Assembly: GCA_903872075.1 (NCBI GenBank)
Contig: CAIQJF010000096.1
Coordinates: 1-50,702, forward strand
DNA length: 50,702 bases
Origin: an uncultured Caulobacteraceae bacterium
Lineage (GTDB): Bacteria > Pseudomonadota > Alphaproteobacteria > Caulobacterales > Caulobacteraceae
Direction of reading: 5' to 3'
In this document: piece after piece, positions 23,652-33,360 of the stretch
How positions within the stretch are numbered: position 1 is the first letter of the stretch
Layout: each line of letters opens with the position of its first letter
Translations under genes and position numbers: made by a program
The notes under the pieces: model-generated
What the model was told of the DNA's origin: nothing
The model's input: the letters and a program-made list of their open reading frames with translations, nothing else
Databases searched by the model: none

Positions 23652-23930
23652 ATGCGCCCGGTACGCGCCCTGTTAACGTTCGTGGTCGTCGCCGCCGCCA
23701 CCGCCGCACTGGCCGACCCGCCGCCGGCGCCCGAGTCAGCCCGCAAGGCCTGCCGCGCCTCGGCGATCGCTCTGTGCGCTGGCGAAGCCATGTCGGGGAA
23801 CCGCGCGGCGGTCCGCGCCTGCCTGCTGAAGAAGATCGACAAGGCCAGCCCGGACTGTCAGGCGGCCGTCAAGGACGCCCGCGAGAAGATGCTGGCGGCC
23901 AAGGCCGCCGGGGCGCCTGCTAAACCCTGA
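23652..23930 (+). CDS. Small secreted protein with Cys-patterned repeat
   Basis: The ATG at 23652 gives 92 residues with a signal peptide (MRPVRALLTFVVVAAATAALA-D). A mature part follows with four cysteines in the pattern C-x7-C-x18-C-x10-C (ARKACRASAIALC, RACLLKK, SPDCQAAV). The spacing and the NRAAVRACL segment recall cysteine-rich GLG1-like repeats seen in small periplasmic proteins of Alphaproteobacteria, with two disulphides likely. A run of Ala and Lys ends it. A longer in-frame start lacks a signal peptide and overlaps the promoter. Function unknown. It converges with the TIM-barrel isomerase gene two bases away. Confidence 0.72.
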   Translation: MRPVRALLTFVVVAAATAALADPPPAPESARKACRASAIALCAGEAMSGNRAAVRACLLKKIDKASPDCQAAVKDAREKMLAAKAAGAPAKP

Positions 23931-23932
23931 TC

Positions 23933-24745
23933 TCAGCCCGGCCGCGCGGCGAGAAGCTGTCGCGTGGCCGTCACGGCGGCCCGCGCGCGGTCCAGCGGCG
24001 TGACGCCGGCGGCCATGCGGCGGGCCTGCGGAACCTCCACGGCGATCGCCGGACCGGAGGGCAGGCCGGCGATGAAGGCCGGCAGATCGAACTGGCCCTC
24101 GCCCGGGATACCTCGCTCGCTGCCCGCCTCGATCATGCGCGCCTCCTCCGTGATTGCCAGAGGGCCGTCGCAGATCTGGATATAGCCAACCCGGGAAAGG
24201 TCCATAGCCGCCAGGCCTGACGGATCCGCGCCGCTGCGGAAGAAGTGCAGGGCGTCGAGGACCACATCGCCGTTGGCCCGCCCCGCGTCGGCGACGAAGG
24301 CCAGGGCCTCGACGAGCGAATTGACCTGCGAGAAGTAGGTGAATTCCAGCCCGATGTTCAGGCCGAGGGGCGCGGCGAGATCGCAGAGGGCGGCGAAGGT
24401 TTCCAGCGCCCTCCCCCGTTCCGGATCGTGGATGTGCGCCGTGCCCCGCGTGGCCCCCAGACGCGCGCCGCGTTCCAGGGCGGCGGCGTAGTCGGTCACG
24501 TCCAGCCCCGGCTTTACGGGGAAATATTCCAGATCGCAGATGCTCACCCCGCTGGCGGCGCAGCGGGCCGCCACGGCCGCCACGCCGGCGGCGTCCTCCA
24601 CGCAGGGAAACACCCCGCGGGTCGCCGGCTCGACCTGGGTGAAGAGGCAGGCATGATCGCAGCCCAGTTCCGCGGCCAGATCGACAAGGTCCGCCGGCGC
24701 GACGTCGAGGACCGTCAGATGGTGCAGCGAAAGAGGATTGGTCAT
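23933..24745 (-). CDS. Sugar phosphate isomerase/epimerase-like TIM barrel protein
   Basis: The 270-residue protein matches the xylose-isomerase-like TIM barrel family (AP endonuclease 2 fold). GLNIGLEFTYFSQVNSL and the following VVLDALHFFRSGADP carry the Glu and Asp/His metal ligands. GYIQICDGPL and GIPGEGQFDLPAFI complete the site. Members isomerise or epimerise keto-sugars, inosose or hydroxypyruvate; the substrate cannot be chosen here. The ATG at 24745 comes ten bases after the stop of the serine hydrolase gene upstream, so the two are probably co-transcribed. Confidence 0.85.
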   Translation of the reverse strand: MTNPLSLHHLTVLDVAPADLVDLAAELGCDHACLFTQVEPATRGVFPCVEDAAGVAAVAARCAASGVSICDLEYFPVKPGLDVTDYAAALERGARLGATRGTAHIHDPERGRALETFAALCDLAAPLGLNIGLEFTYFSQVNSLVEALAFVADAGRANGDVVLDALHFFRSGADPSGLAAMDLSRVGYIQICDGPLAITEEARMIEAGSERGIPGEGQFDLPAFIAGLPSGPAIAVEVPQARRMAAGVTPLDRARAAVTATRQLLAARPG

Positions 24746-24755
24746 GCGCGCGGGC

Positions 24756-25895
24756 TCAGCCCGCCAGTCCCTGCCACATGCCCATGGCCATGCCGAGCGC
24801 GCGCATGTCGCCGGTGGTGGTGGGAACCATCCGGTTCATGGCGTAGCCGAAGCTCACCCGGGCATCCATGTCGATGATCGCCAGGGAGCCGCCATAGCCA
24901 CCCCAGTAGATCGTGTTGGGATTGGGCAGGGGCATGTGAGCGCCAGGAAGGCCGAAGCCCAGGCCGAACCTGGCCGGAACGCCGAGGACCAGGTCGTGAC
25001 CTTCCACCTGCAGTTCCAGGGCTTTGCGGCAGCCGGCCTCCGAGAGGATGCGCTTGCCCTTGGCGACGCCGCCATTGGCCAGCAGGACGTGGATCTCGGC
25101 GATGGACCTTGCGTTGCCCTGGCCGCCCGCCGCCGGGATTTCCGCCGCGCGCCAGGCGCGGGTGCGCGTGGCCAGGACATCGACGCCGGGGTTCTGGGAC
25201 ATGTTGGCGGTCAGTTCGCTCTGCTCGCCATCGCCGATCGCCCCGCCGGGCGGTGGCGGAATGAGGTCCGCCACGCGGTGATCCTCGCTGGCGGGTAGGC
25301 CGATATGAAAGTCAGCGCCCAGAGGCCCCGCGATTTCCTCACGAAACACCGTGCCCAGCGACCGGCCCGTGATCCGGCGGACCACCTCACCCACCAGATA
25401 GCCCTGGGTGAGGGCGTGGTAGCCAGGCTTCGTTCCCGGCTCCCAGTAGGGCGCCTGACCGGCCAGGAGGGCGGTGACCTTGTCCCAATCGTAGAGGTCT
25501 TCCTTGCTGATCGGCTCCTTCCAGCCTGACAGACCCGCGGAGTGGCTCATCAGATGGCTGACCTTGACGGCCGATTTGCCGTTCTGGGCGAACTCCGGCC
25601 AGTAGCGCGCCACGGGCGCGTCGAAATCCAACTCGCCCCGGTCGGCCAGCAGCAGAGCGGTGAGCGCCGTCATGGTCTTTGTGGTGGAATAGACGTTGAC
25701 GAGGGTGTCCTTTTCCCATGGCCGGGTACGCGCCTCGTCGGCCCAGCCGCCCCACAGATCGACGACCGTCTCGCCCTCAACCGTGGCGGCGAACGAGGCG
25801 CCGAGATCGGCGCCGCTGTCGAGATTGGCGCGGAAGGCGTCGCGTACGCCCGCGAAACGGTCCTGGACGAAGCCGCCCACCGTGGTGTGAGTCAT
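24756..25895 (-). CDS. Beta-lactamase-fold serine hydrolase (EstB-like esterase)
   Basis: The start at 25895, with GGGGAAAA six bases before it, gives a 379-residue protein with a class C beta-lactamase/DD-peptidase fold. Ser70-x-x-Lys73 is seen in VYSTTKTM. Tyr in PGYHALTQGYLVGEV serves as the second motif, and WGGYGG near the end replaces the KTG triad, the pattern seen in EstB-type esterases. A longer frame reaches 26153 but would overlap the divergent HdeD gene. There is no signal peptide, so action in the cytoplasm on ester substrates is more likely than antibiotic hydrolysis. It precedes the TIM-barrel gene. Confidence 0.87.
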   Translation of the reverse strand: MTHTTVGGFVQDRFAGVRDAFRANLDSGADLGASFAATVEGETVVDLWGGWADEARTRPWEKDTLVNVYSTTKTMTALTALLLADRGELDFDAPVARYWPEFAQNGKSAVKVSHLMSHSAGLSGWKEPISKEDLYDWDKVTALLAGQAPYWEPGTKPGYHALTQGYLVGEVVRRITGRSLGTVFREEIAGPLGADFHIGLPASEDHRVADLIPPPPGGAIGDGEQSELTANMSQNPGVDVLATRTRAWRAAEIPAAGGQGNARSIAEIHVLLANGGVAKGKRILSEAGCRKALELQVEGHDLVLGVPARFGLGFGLPGAHMPLPNPNTIYWGGYGGSLAIIDMDARVSFGYAMNRMVPTTTGDMRALGMAMGMWQGLAG

Positions 25896-26007
25896 GGACG
25901 CTTTTCCCCGCCGTGAATTGATCTGGGCCATGACGTGGCCCCTGCGCATGGTGTCACAGTCGCGCGGCCCCCATGTAAGGGTCAAGCGCGAAGCGGAGAA
26001 TCTCAAG

Positions 26008-26541
26008 ATGGCGGGTATTGCGGGCAAGTCCCCCTGGCTGACGATCGAGGGCGTCCTGCTGATCCTGCTGGGTCTGGCGGCCGTGCTGATGCCAATGATG
26101 GCCGGACTGGCCGCGACGCTGGTGTTCGCCTGGATTCTGATCCTGACCGGCATGATCGGTCTGATCTCGGCCTTCGCCGGCCGCTCCCACTCGCACCTGG
26201 GCTGGAGTCTGGCCTCCGCGGTGATCGCTCTGGCGATCGGCGGGGCGCTGTTCGCCTACCCCCTGGCCGGAGCTGTGGCCATGACCTGGGTGATAGGCGC
26301 CTATCTGCTGATGGACGGCGTGGTGTTGATCGGCCTCGGCCTGGACCACCGTAAGCGCGGCCTCGCCCAATGGGGCTGGCTGCTGGCCTCCGGCGGCATC
26401 GACCTGCTGCTCGCCGCCTTCATTCTGTTCATGAGCGCCATAGGCTCGGCGGTGTTGGTCGGCGTGATCGTCGGCCTGTCCCTGATGGCCGCGGGCGTGG
26501 CCATGCTGGCTGCGCACCGCGCCGAATCTGCGCCGGCCTGA
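26008..26541 (+). CDS. HdeD/DUF308-family membrane protein
   Basis: The 177-residue product is almost wholly hydrophobic with six predicted membrane spans in three pairs, the mark of the HdeD/DUF308 family. Features include WLTIEGVLLILLGLAAVLMP and the repeated LMDGVVLIG segment. In enteric bacteria HdeD contributes to acid resistance at high cell density; the molecular role is unknown. The start at 26008 is the natural one for the family (MAGIAGKSPW). It is divergent from the serine hydrolase and convergent with pntB, with a 14-base gap. There is nothing unusual in length or sequence. Confidence 0.85.
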   Translation: MAGIAGKSPWLTIEGVLLILLGLAAVLMPMMAGLAATLVFAWILILTGMIGLISAFAGRSHSHLGWSLASAVIALAIGGALFAYPLAGAVAMTWVIGAYLLMDGVVLIGLGLDHRKRGLAQWGWLLASGGIDLLLAAFILFMSAIGSAVLVGVIVGLSLMAAGVAMLAAHRAESAPA

Positions 26542-26555
26542 GGCCGGCGAGAGCG

Positions 26556-27968
<1,413 letters not shown>

Positions 27969-28298
27969 TTAGTGCTTGCCCCCCGGCGCCTTGTCTTTCT
28001 TGCGGTACATGGCGAGCATGCGCTGGGTCACCAGGAAGCCCCCGAAGATGTTGACCGACGCCAGGGCGGCGGCGGCGGCGCCGGCGCCCTTGGACACCCA
28101 CACGCTCGCCCCGCCCGTTCCGTGGGCGGCGGCGGCCAGCAGGGCCCCGACGATGATCACCGAGGAGATGGCGTTGGTGACGGCCATGAGCGGCGTGTGA
28201 AGCGCCGGCGTGACGCTCCAGACCACATAGTAGCCGACGAAGACGGCGAGCACGAAGATCGCCAGACGGAAGATGGTCGGATCGACGACAGCGTCCAA
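27969..28298 (-). CDS. pntAB: NAD(P) transhydrogenase alpha subunit, membrane part (PntAB)
   Basis: A 109-residue protein with three or four spans. [20 protein letters not shown] and [18 protein letters not shown] are the characteristic segments of domain IIa, which in many Alphaproteobacteria is a separate small subunit. It joins PntB in forming the proton channel. The stop TAA is followed at once by the pntB start, and 11 bases separate it from pntAA. The C-terminus is basic and cytoplasmic. Sequence and order match the three-gene layout known from Rhodospirillum rubrum. Confidence 0.95.
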   Translation of the reverse strand: MDAVVDPTIFRLAIFVLAVFVGYYVVWSVTPALHTPLMAVTNAISSVIIVGALLAAAAHGTGGASVWVSKGAGAAAAALASVNIFGGFLVTQRMLAMYRKKDKAPGGKH

Positions 28299-28309
28299 GA
28301 TCGCCTCCT

Positions 28310-29443
28310 TCAGGCCGCTTTGAGGGCGGGATGGGTGATGGCGCCGCCGTGAGTGACCAGCGAGGCCTGCAGGATATCGTCTTCCATGTCCGGCGCGACC
28401 GACCCGTCCTTGCCGATCAGCAGGGTGACGAAAGCGGCCAGGTTGCGGGCGTAGAGCGAGGAGGCGTCGGCCGGAATCTTGCCGGCCAGGTTGGCGATGC
28501 CGACGATGCGGGCGCCGCCGACGGTGACAATCTCGTCAGGGCGGGCGCCCTCGACGTTGCCGCCCTGCTCCACCGCCAGGTCGACGAGCACAGAGCCCGG
28601 CTTCATGGACAACACCTGCGATTCGCTGACCAGGCGCGGCGCGGCGCGCCCCGGGATCAGGGCGGTGGTGATGACGATGTCCTGTTTCTTGATGTGCTCG
28701 GTGACCAGAGCCGCCTGCTTGACCTGATACTCCGCGCTCATGGGCTTGGCGTAGCCGGCCGCTGTCTCGGCGGCCTTGAACTCCTCGTCCTCGACGGCGA
28801 TGAACTTCGCGCCCAGGGACTCGACCTGTTCCTTGGCCGCAGGACGCACGTCGGTGGCGGTGACCACCCCGCCGAGGCGGCGGGCCGTGGCGATGGCTTG
28901 AAGGCCGGCGACGCCGGCGCCCATCACGAACACCTTTGCCGGGGCGATGGCGCCCGCGGCGGTCATCATCATCGGCATGGCGCGGCCGTAGGCCTCGGCC
29001 GCCTCAATGACAGCGCGATAGCCGGCCAGGTTCGCCTGGCTGGAGAGGGCGTCCATCACCTGAGCCCGGCTGGTGCGCGGCACGAACTCCATGGCGTAGG
29101 CATCGACGCCCTTTGCGGCGAGGGCCTCCAGAACCGGTCGCTCCAGATGCGGATTGAGCAGGGCCACAACGATGGCGCCGCTCTTCAGGCCTGCGATCTC
29201 CTCGTCCGAGGGGCCGCGAACCTTGAGCAGGATGTCGGCCCCGGCAAGGGTCGAGGCAAGGTCCGGGGCGATGGTCGCGCCCACGGCCTCGTAATCGGCA
29301 TCGAGCACCGAAGCGGTGACGCCGGCGCCCGATTCGATGGTCACCGAGACGCCGAGGGCGATGAGTTTCTTCACCGCCTCTGGCGTGGTGGCCACCCGTG
29401 TTTCGCCGGCGCGGCGTTCCCTGGTGACGGCGACAACGGCCAT
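28310..29443 (-). CDS. pntAA: NAD(P) transhydrogenase alpha subunit 1, NAD-binding (PntAA)
   Basis: The 377-residue soluble domain I protein is alanine dehydrogenase-like. [20 protein letters not shown] is the N-terminal signature, and the conserved Arg-Gln-Asp loop region is [37 protein letters not shown] binds NAD(H), and [12 protein letters not shown] contacts domain III. It binds NADH and donates hydride to NADPH-forming domain III of PntB. The start lies ten bases after the cytochrome oxidase subunit IV-like gene, so these form one operon with pntAB and pntB. There is no membrane segment, as expected of the split form. Confidence 0.96.
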   Translation of the reverse strand: MAVVAVTRERRAGETRVATTPEAVKKLIALGVSVTIESGAGVTASVLDADYEAVGATIAPDLASTLAGADILLKVRGPSDEEIAGLKSGAIVVALLNPHLERPVLEALAAKGVDAYAMEFVPRTSRAQVMDALSSQANLAGYRAVIEAAEAYGRAMPMMMTAAGAIAPAKVFVMGAGVAGLQAIATARRLGGVVTATDVRPAAKEQVESLGAKFIAVEDEEFKAAETAAGYAKPMSAEYQVKQAALVTEHIKKQDIVITTALIPGRAAPRLVSESQVLSMKPGSVLVDLAVEQGGNVEGARPDEIVTVGGARIVGIANLAGKIPADASSLYARNLAAFVTLLIGKDGSVAPDMEDDILQASLVTHGGAITHPALKAA

Positions 29444-29453
29444 GCGGATCCCC

Positions 29454-29690
29454 TTAGTGGTCTGCGGGCTTGGACCGGAGGAAGATCAGCCCCGCGGCGA
29501 ACAGGATCACCCCCGGGATGGCTCCCCCCATGAAGCCGCTCCCGAGACAGAACCACAGCGTCAGCATGAGCACCAGCACCGCCACGGCCAGCGAGCCGTA
29601 TTTCGACAAGGCGCCGAACGCCTCATACGAGGCTTTCTGCTCGGAGATGTTCATCTGGCCGTGGTGGTAGTCGGAATTATGGGCGTCCAT
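29454..29690 (-). CDS. aa3-type cytochrome c oxidase subunit IV-like protein
   Basis: The 78-residue protein has the bacterial CoxIV pattern. A soluble N-terminus ends in GQMNISEQKASYEAFGALSK, then come two hydrophobic segments (YGSLAVAVLVLMLTLWFC and GGAIPGVILFAAGLIFL). The family normally has one span and sits next to subunit I of aa3-type oxidases; it is found beside pnt genes in several Alphaproteobacteria. Here it is the first gene of the transhydrogenase operon, no oxidase gene being in the window. Its second hydrophobic stretch extends past the classic subunit, so a separate small membrane protein of the same family is possible. Confidence 0.75.
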   Translation of the reverse strand: MDAHNSDYHHGQMNISEQKASYEAFGALSKYGSLAVAVLVLMLTLWFCLGSGFMGGAIPGVILFAAGLIFLRSKPADH

Positions 29691-29756
29691 GGTCGGGCGA
29701 TCCCCTGTTGAAGGCGAATGGATTGAAGGCGGTGCTACACCAGAGCCTGTGACCGC

Positions 29757-30824
29757 TCAAGCGGGCCAGAGCGCCAAGGTGGCGCGCATGGCCGCGACGA
29801 GCGCCAATGGTTGATCCACCATCACATGGTGCTCGCTGTCTGGGATGACGATACGGGGCACAGAGGCGGGGATGTGGTCGCGGCGGCGCGAACCCGGGCC
29901 GTGGCGGCGGATGATTTCGGACCGGTCGCCATAGATGTGGGCCATCGGGACGGTCACCGTGATGTCCTCAACCGAGAACATGCCCGTGCGGTCGAGTTTC
30001 ATCCACAAACCCGGGTCGAACCGCCAGGTCCAGCCGTCGCCCGCACCGTCCGGCAGGGGGGCCGGCTTGAGTGACCGGCGGGCGATGAAGTCGGCGATGA
30101 AGAGGTTGCCGGGCACCTGCGGCGGCATGAAGCGGAAGCGGGTCAGAGCCTCCTCAAGGCTTTTGTAGACCTTGTTTGGCCGATCGCGGTGAGAGGGCAT
30201 GCGGAAAGGCTGCGGCGTGCGTCCCGCGGCGCGCTCCTCGGCCTCCCACTGGGCGATTTCTTCCGGTGTCGGCGGGCCACCGAAACCGGTGTCCACCAGC
30301 AGGCAGGCGCGCATGCGGTCAGGGTGATGGGCGGCGGAATAGAACACCTGCGCCCCGCCGAAGGAGTGGCCGATGTAGATCGGCTTGACCGGCGCGTCGT
30401 AGAGGCCCGCGGCCTTGGCGCATTCATAGATTTCGGTGGCGAAGGTCTCGAAGCTGTATTTGTCGCGCCAGTCCGAGCCGCCCATGCCCGACAGCGACAT
30501 GGCCGCCACGCGGTATCGGTCGGCCAGGAAGGGGGCGATGAAGCTCCACCAGTCGGCGTGAGCGCTGTTGCCGTGCACCAGGATCAGGCCGGGCTTGCCG
30601 CGTTCGCCCCAGACCAGCAGTTCGATATTGGCGCCGTCCACCGGCACCAGGGTGCGCTCGGGCCGCTTGGCCACGGCCTCATGGAACCACGCCGGCGCGG
30701 CGGGCGACTGGCCCTTGAACGGCAACAGCGGCGAGGCAACCTCCGGGCGCAGGCCTGGATCGAGAGGTAGCGGCTGATCCTCGTCAGGAACCGCCTTGAC
30801 GCCCGTGTCCAACTGCTCAGCCAT
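29757..30824 (-). CDS. Alpha/beta hydrolase
   Basis: The start at 30824 (MAEQLDTGVKAV) is preferred to an in-frame ATG at 30875 because the extra residues are not family-like. The 355-residue protein has LILVHGNSAHADWWSF as the oxyanion region and a nucleophile in IYIGHSFGGAQVFYS. It also has MAHIYGDRSEII, an Asp-containing strand, and a C-terminal SEHHVMVDQP with the histidine. Residues about 1-80 form an N-terminal extension rich in Pro. Epoxide hydrolase- or esterase-like activity is possible. There is no signal peptide. It lies on the same strand as the oxidoreductase gene upstream, 83 bases away, so operon membership is uncertain. Confidence 0.85.
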   Translation of the reverse strand: MAEQLDTGVKAVPDEDQPLPLDPGLRPEVASPLLPFKGQSPAAPAWFHEAVAKRPERTLVPVDGANIELLVWGERGKPGLILVHGNSAHADWWSFIAPFLADRYRVAAMSLSGMGGSDWRDKYSFETFATEIYECAKAAGLYDAPVKPIYIGHSFGGAQVFYSAAHHPDRMRACLLVDTGFGGPPTPEEIAQWEAEERAAGRTPQPFRMPSHRDRPNKVYKSLEEALTRFRFMPPQVPGNLFIADFIARRSLKPAPLPDGAGDGWTWRFDPGLWMKLDRTGMFSVEDITVTVPMAHIYGDRSEIIRRHGPGSRRRDHIPASVPRIVIPDSEHHVMVDQPLALVAAMRATLALWPA

Positions 30825-30907
30825 CACCGATCCCACGCAAAGCCGCCCCCGCGACGTCGCGCCCTGACTAACCAAGGTTGAGGAAATGGCAAGGCGCGAG
30901 GCCTCTC

Positions 30908-31945
30908 CTATAGGGTCGGATCCGGCGACACCTGCACCAGGGTCTTGCCGAAATTGGCCCCCTTGAGCATCTCGGCGAAGGCGGCAGGGACGTTCTCAAG
31001 GCCCTGACGCAGATCCTCGCGGTAGCGGATGCGCCCTGCGGCCACCTGCGGCGCCACCTCGGCCAGGAAAGCATCGTGGTGGTCAGCCACATAATCGCCA
31101 ACGAAGAGATCCCGCACGCTCACGCCCCGTTCGGCGAAGATCGCCGCGCCTCGGGCCATCAGGGCGGCGCGCGCATCGACCCCCGGGGCGTCGCCGTAGT
31201 GGGCGATCAGGCCACAGATGGTCATGCGGGCGCCGCGGTTGAAAAGGGGCAGGACCGCGTCGAACACCGCTCCGCCGACATTCTCGAAATAGACATCGAC
31301 CCCAGCCGGGCAGGCGGCGGCGAGGTCCGCGGCGAAGGTGGGGCTGAGATGCGAGACGCAGGCGTCGAAGCCCAGGTCTTCGGTCACATAGCGGCACTTG
31401 TCCGCATGGCCGGCGATGCCGACCACCCGCGCCCCGCGCAACCGGGCCAACTGACCGGCGATCTGGCCCACGCCGCCAGACGCCGCCGACACCACCGCCG
31501 TCTCGCCGGCCTTGGGATCGCCCAGGAGGATCATGCCGGCATAGGCGGTGAGGCCCAGCATGCCCAGCACACCCACGGCCAGCGAGATGCGGCCTTGGGC
31601 CGGATCCAGCTTTCGCGGGATCATATAGGCGGGCCGGGCGACGCCCTCGCCCATCAGGGCGTATTCGCTCCAGCCGTTGGTGTTGAAGACGACGTCGCCG
31701 GGCGCCAGGCCCGCGATCCGACTTTCGACAACCTGGGACACGGTGCGGGCATGGCAGGGGGCGCCCGGCGCCTCGGCGCCGCGGCGCTTGTAGCCCCACT
31801 GATAGGGATCGAGGGAGATGTAGATCGTCCGGGTCAGGGCCTGGCCCGGCCCGGGCGAGGGGATCGGCGCCTCGCGCAGCACGAACGTGTCCGCGTCCGG
31901 CCAGGCGCCTACGGGCTTGTCGGACAGTGTCCAGTATCTGTTCAT
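30908..31945 (-). CDS. NADPH-dependent MDR oxidoreductase (leukotriene B4 dehydrogenase/CurA-like)
   Basis: The start at 31945, behind GGGGAGAGA, gives 345 residues of a zinc-free medium-chain dehydrogenase/reductase. ISLDPYQWGYKRR is the N-terminal signature, LGLTAYAGMILLGDPKAGET precedes the cofactor fold, and SAASGGVGQIAGQLARLRGA binds the dinucleotide. DVYFENVGGAVFDAVLP is diagnostic of prostaglandin/leukotriene reductases. Members reduce alpha,beta-unsaturated ketones and aldehydes, such as curcumin or 4-hydroxynonenal, with NADPH. The cytoplasmic enzyme lies downstream of the UbiB-like gene and upstream of an alpha/beta hydrolase on the same strand. Substrate unknown. Confidence 0.9.
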   Translation of the reverse strand: MNRYWTLSDKPVGAWPDADTFVLREAPIPSPGPGQALTRTIYISLDPYQWGYKRRGAEAPGAPCHARTVSQVVESRIAGLAPGDVVFNTNGWSEYALMGEGVARPAYMIPRKLDPAQGRISLAVGVLGMLGLTAYAGMILLGDPKAGETAVVSAASGGVGQIAGQLARLRGARVVGIAGHADKCRYVTEDLGFDACVSHLSPTFAADLAAACPAGVDVYFENVGGAVFDAVLPLFNRGARMTICGLIAHYGDAPGVDARAALMARGAAIFAERGVSVRDLFVGDYVADHHDAFLAEVAPQVAAGRIRYREDLRQGLENVPAAFAEMLKGANFGKTLVQVSPDPTL

Positions 31946-32010
31946 GTCTCTCTCCCCGGCGTTTGCGGCCATCTAGCCGCTTTCACCGGCGGACGGTCAA
32001 TCGCGGACGG

Positions 32011-33354
32011 TCAGAGCCCGACAGCGGTCAGGGCGGCGGACTGGCGAGCTGCAAGCGCGTCTTCATTAAAGCCCTCAAGCGAGTGCTCGAACAACGCGCG
32101 CCAGTTCTGGCGGGCGGCCAGATGCAGGAATGCCGAGCCCAGACCGATGGCGGCGCGGTCCATGAGCACGAACTCGCGGGGGATGGTCACCGGCCCCTTC
32201 TCCTCCAGGGCCTTCTTGACCTGAAACGCCTCGCGGCGGCCGTATTCGCCGGGGGCGACGCCGTCGGCGACGGTGCGCACGCGGTCGTCGAGCAGCGGGC
32301 CATAGATGAACCGCGCCCAGATCCCCAGCACGTCGGCCAGGTCCTGGGAAATGCCCTTGAAGCCCCAGGCCTCGTAGGCGGCGATCTCGGCGGCCTTGTC
32401 GCCGGCGACGATGGCCCGGTAAAGCCGCACCACCCCGCCCACGAACATCGGCGGGAACACCCGCACGCAGCCGAAATCGAGCAGGTTGAGCGCGCCGCCT
32501 TCGGGCGAGAAGCTGTAGTTGCCCAGGTGCGGATCGCCATGGATGACACCCAGGTGGGTCAGCGGCAACCACCAGCCCTCGAACAATATCCTGGCCACCC
32601 GGTCGCGGGTCTCCTGATCGGTCTCCTTGAAGCTTTGCAGTCCCTGACCGTCGAGCCAGCCCATGGTCAGCAGGCGCGGGCTCGAGAGTTCGGCGTCGGG
32701 TACGGGCACCCTGATGTCCGGGCGGTCGGCGAAGAAAGCGCCGTAGAGGCGCATCGTCTTGGCCTCATGCTCATAGTCGAGCTCCTCGCGGATGCGGTCG
32801 GCCAGTTCCTCGGCCGCCTCGCGGGTGTCGATGGCGCCGAACAGCTGCCGGCCGATGCCGAGCACGGTGCGCAGCTGTCCCATGTCGCTTTCCACGGCGC
32901 TCTGCATGTCCGGATACTGCAGCTTCACCGCCAGGGCCCGTCCGTCGTGGGCGACGGCGCGGTGGACCTGGCCCAGTGACGCCGCCGCGGCGGGGGTGAA
33001 GTCGAAGCTGGCGAAACGTTCCTGCCACCTGGGCCCGAGTTCGGCAGCCATGCGGCGGCGCACGAAGGACGGGCCCATGGCCGGGGCGTTGGTCTGAAGT
33101 TCCGCCAGTTCGGCGGCGAACTCCGGCGGCAGCAGATCCGGCACGGTGGCCATCATCTGTGCCACCTTCATCAGCGGGCCCTTCAGCCGGCCGAGAGTCT
33201 CCTTCATCGCCTTGGCGTTGCGGGCCGAGGAATCGCCGCTGGCGAACAGGGCGTTGGCCCCGAATGTCGCCGCCGCGCCGGAGAGCCCCGCGCCCACCCG
33301 GGCAAAGCGCGCCACACGGCCGCTCAGGCGATCGCGTTCGGGATCATTGACCAT
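32011..33354 (-). CDS. ABC1/AarF/UbiB-family atypical kinase
   Basis: The 447-residue protein has the ADCK/UbiB hallmarks. The KxGQ-like helix is KGPLMKVAQMMATVPDLLP (Gln present). FTPAAAASLGQVHRA carries the Ala-rich loop in place of the glycine-rich loop. VKLQYPDM holds the catalytic lysine, IHGDPHLGNYSF the catalytic loop and LLDFGCVRV the metal-binding Asp. These proteins are ATPases or kinases needed for ubiquinone synthesis or lipid transport; this shorter form lacks the two C-terminal membrane spans of true UbiB, so it is a paralogue. It follows pepF by six bases and is likely in its operon. Confidence 0.88.
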   Translation of the reverse strand: MVNDPERDRLSGRVARFARVGAGLSGAAATFGANALFASGDSSARNAKAMKETLGRLKGPLMKVAQMMATVPDLLPPEFAAELAELQTNAPAMGPSFVRRRMAAELGPRWQERFASFDFTPAAAASLGQVHRAVAHDGRALAVKLQYPDMQSAVESDMGQLRTVLGIGRQLFGAIDTREAAEELADRIREELDYEHEAKTMRLYGAFFADRPDIRVPVPDAELSSPRLLTMGWLDGQGLQSFKETDQETRDRVARILFEGWWLPLTHLGVIHGDPHLGNYSFSPEGGALNLLDFGCVRVFPPMFVGGVVRLYRAIVAGDKAAEIAAYEAWGFKGISQDLADVLGIWARFIYGPLLDDRVRTVADGVAPGEYGRREAFQVKKALEEKGPVTIPREFVLMDRAAIGLGSAFLHLAARQNWRALFEHSLEGFNEDALAARQSAALTAVGL

Positions 33355-33360
33355 GTGCGT

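Noticed and set aside
24756..25895. Serine hydrolase considered as an antibiotic-inactivating beta-lactamase
   Set aside because: It has no signal peptide, and the third motif is WGGYGG-like instead of KTG, the pattern of EstB-type esterases.
28331..29533. Open frame antisense to pntAA
   Set aside because: Shadow of the transhydrogenase subunit, which has all family motifs; no motif in the antisense product.
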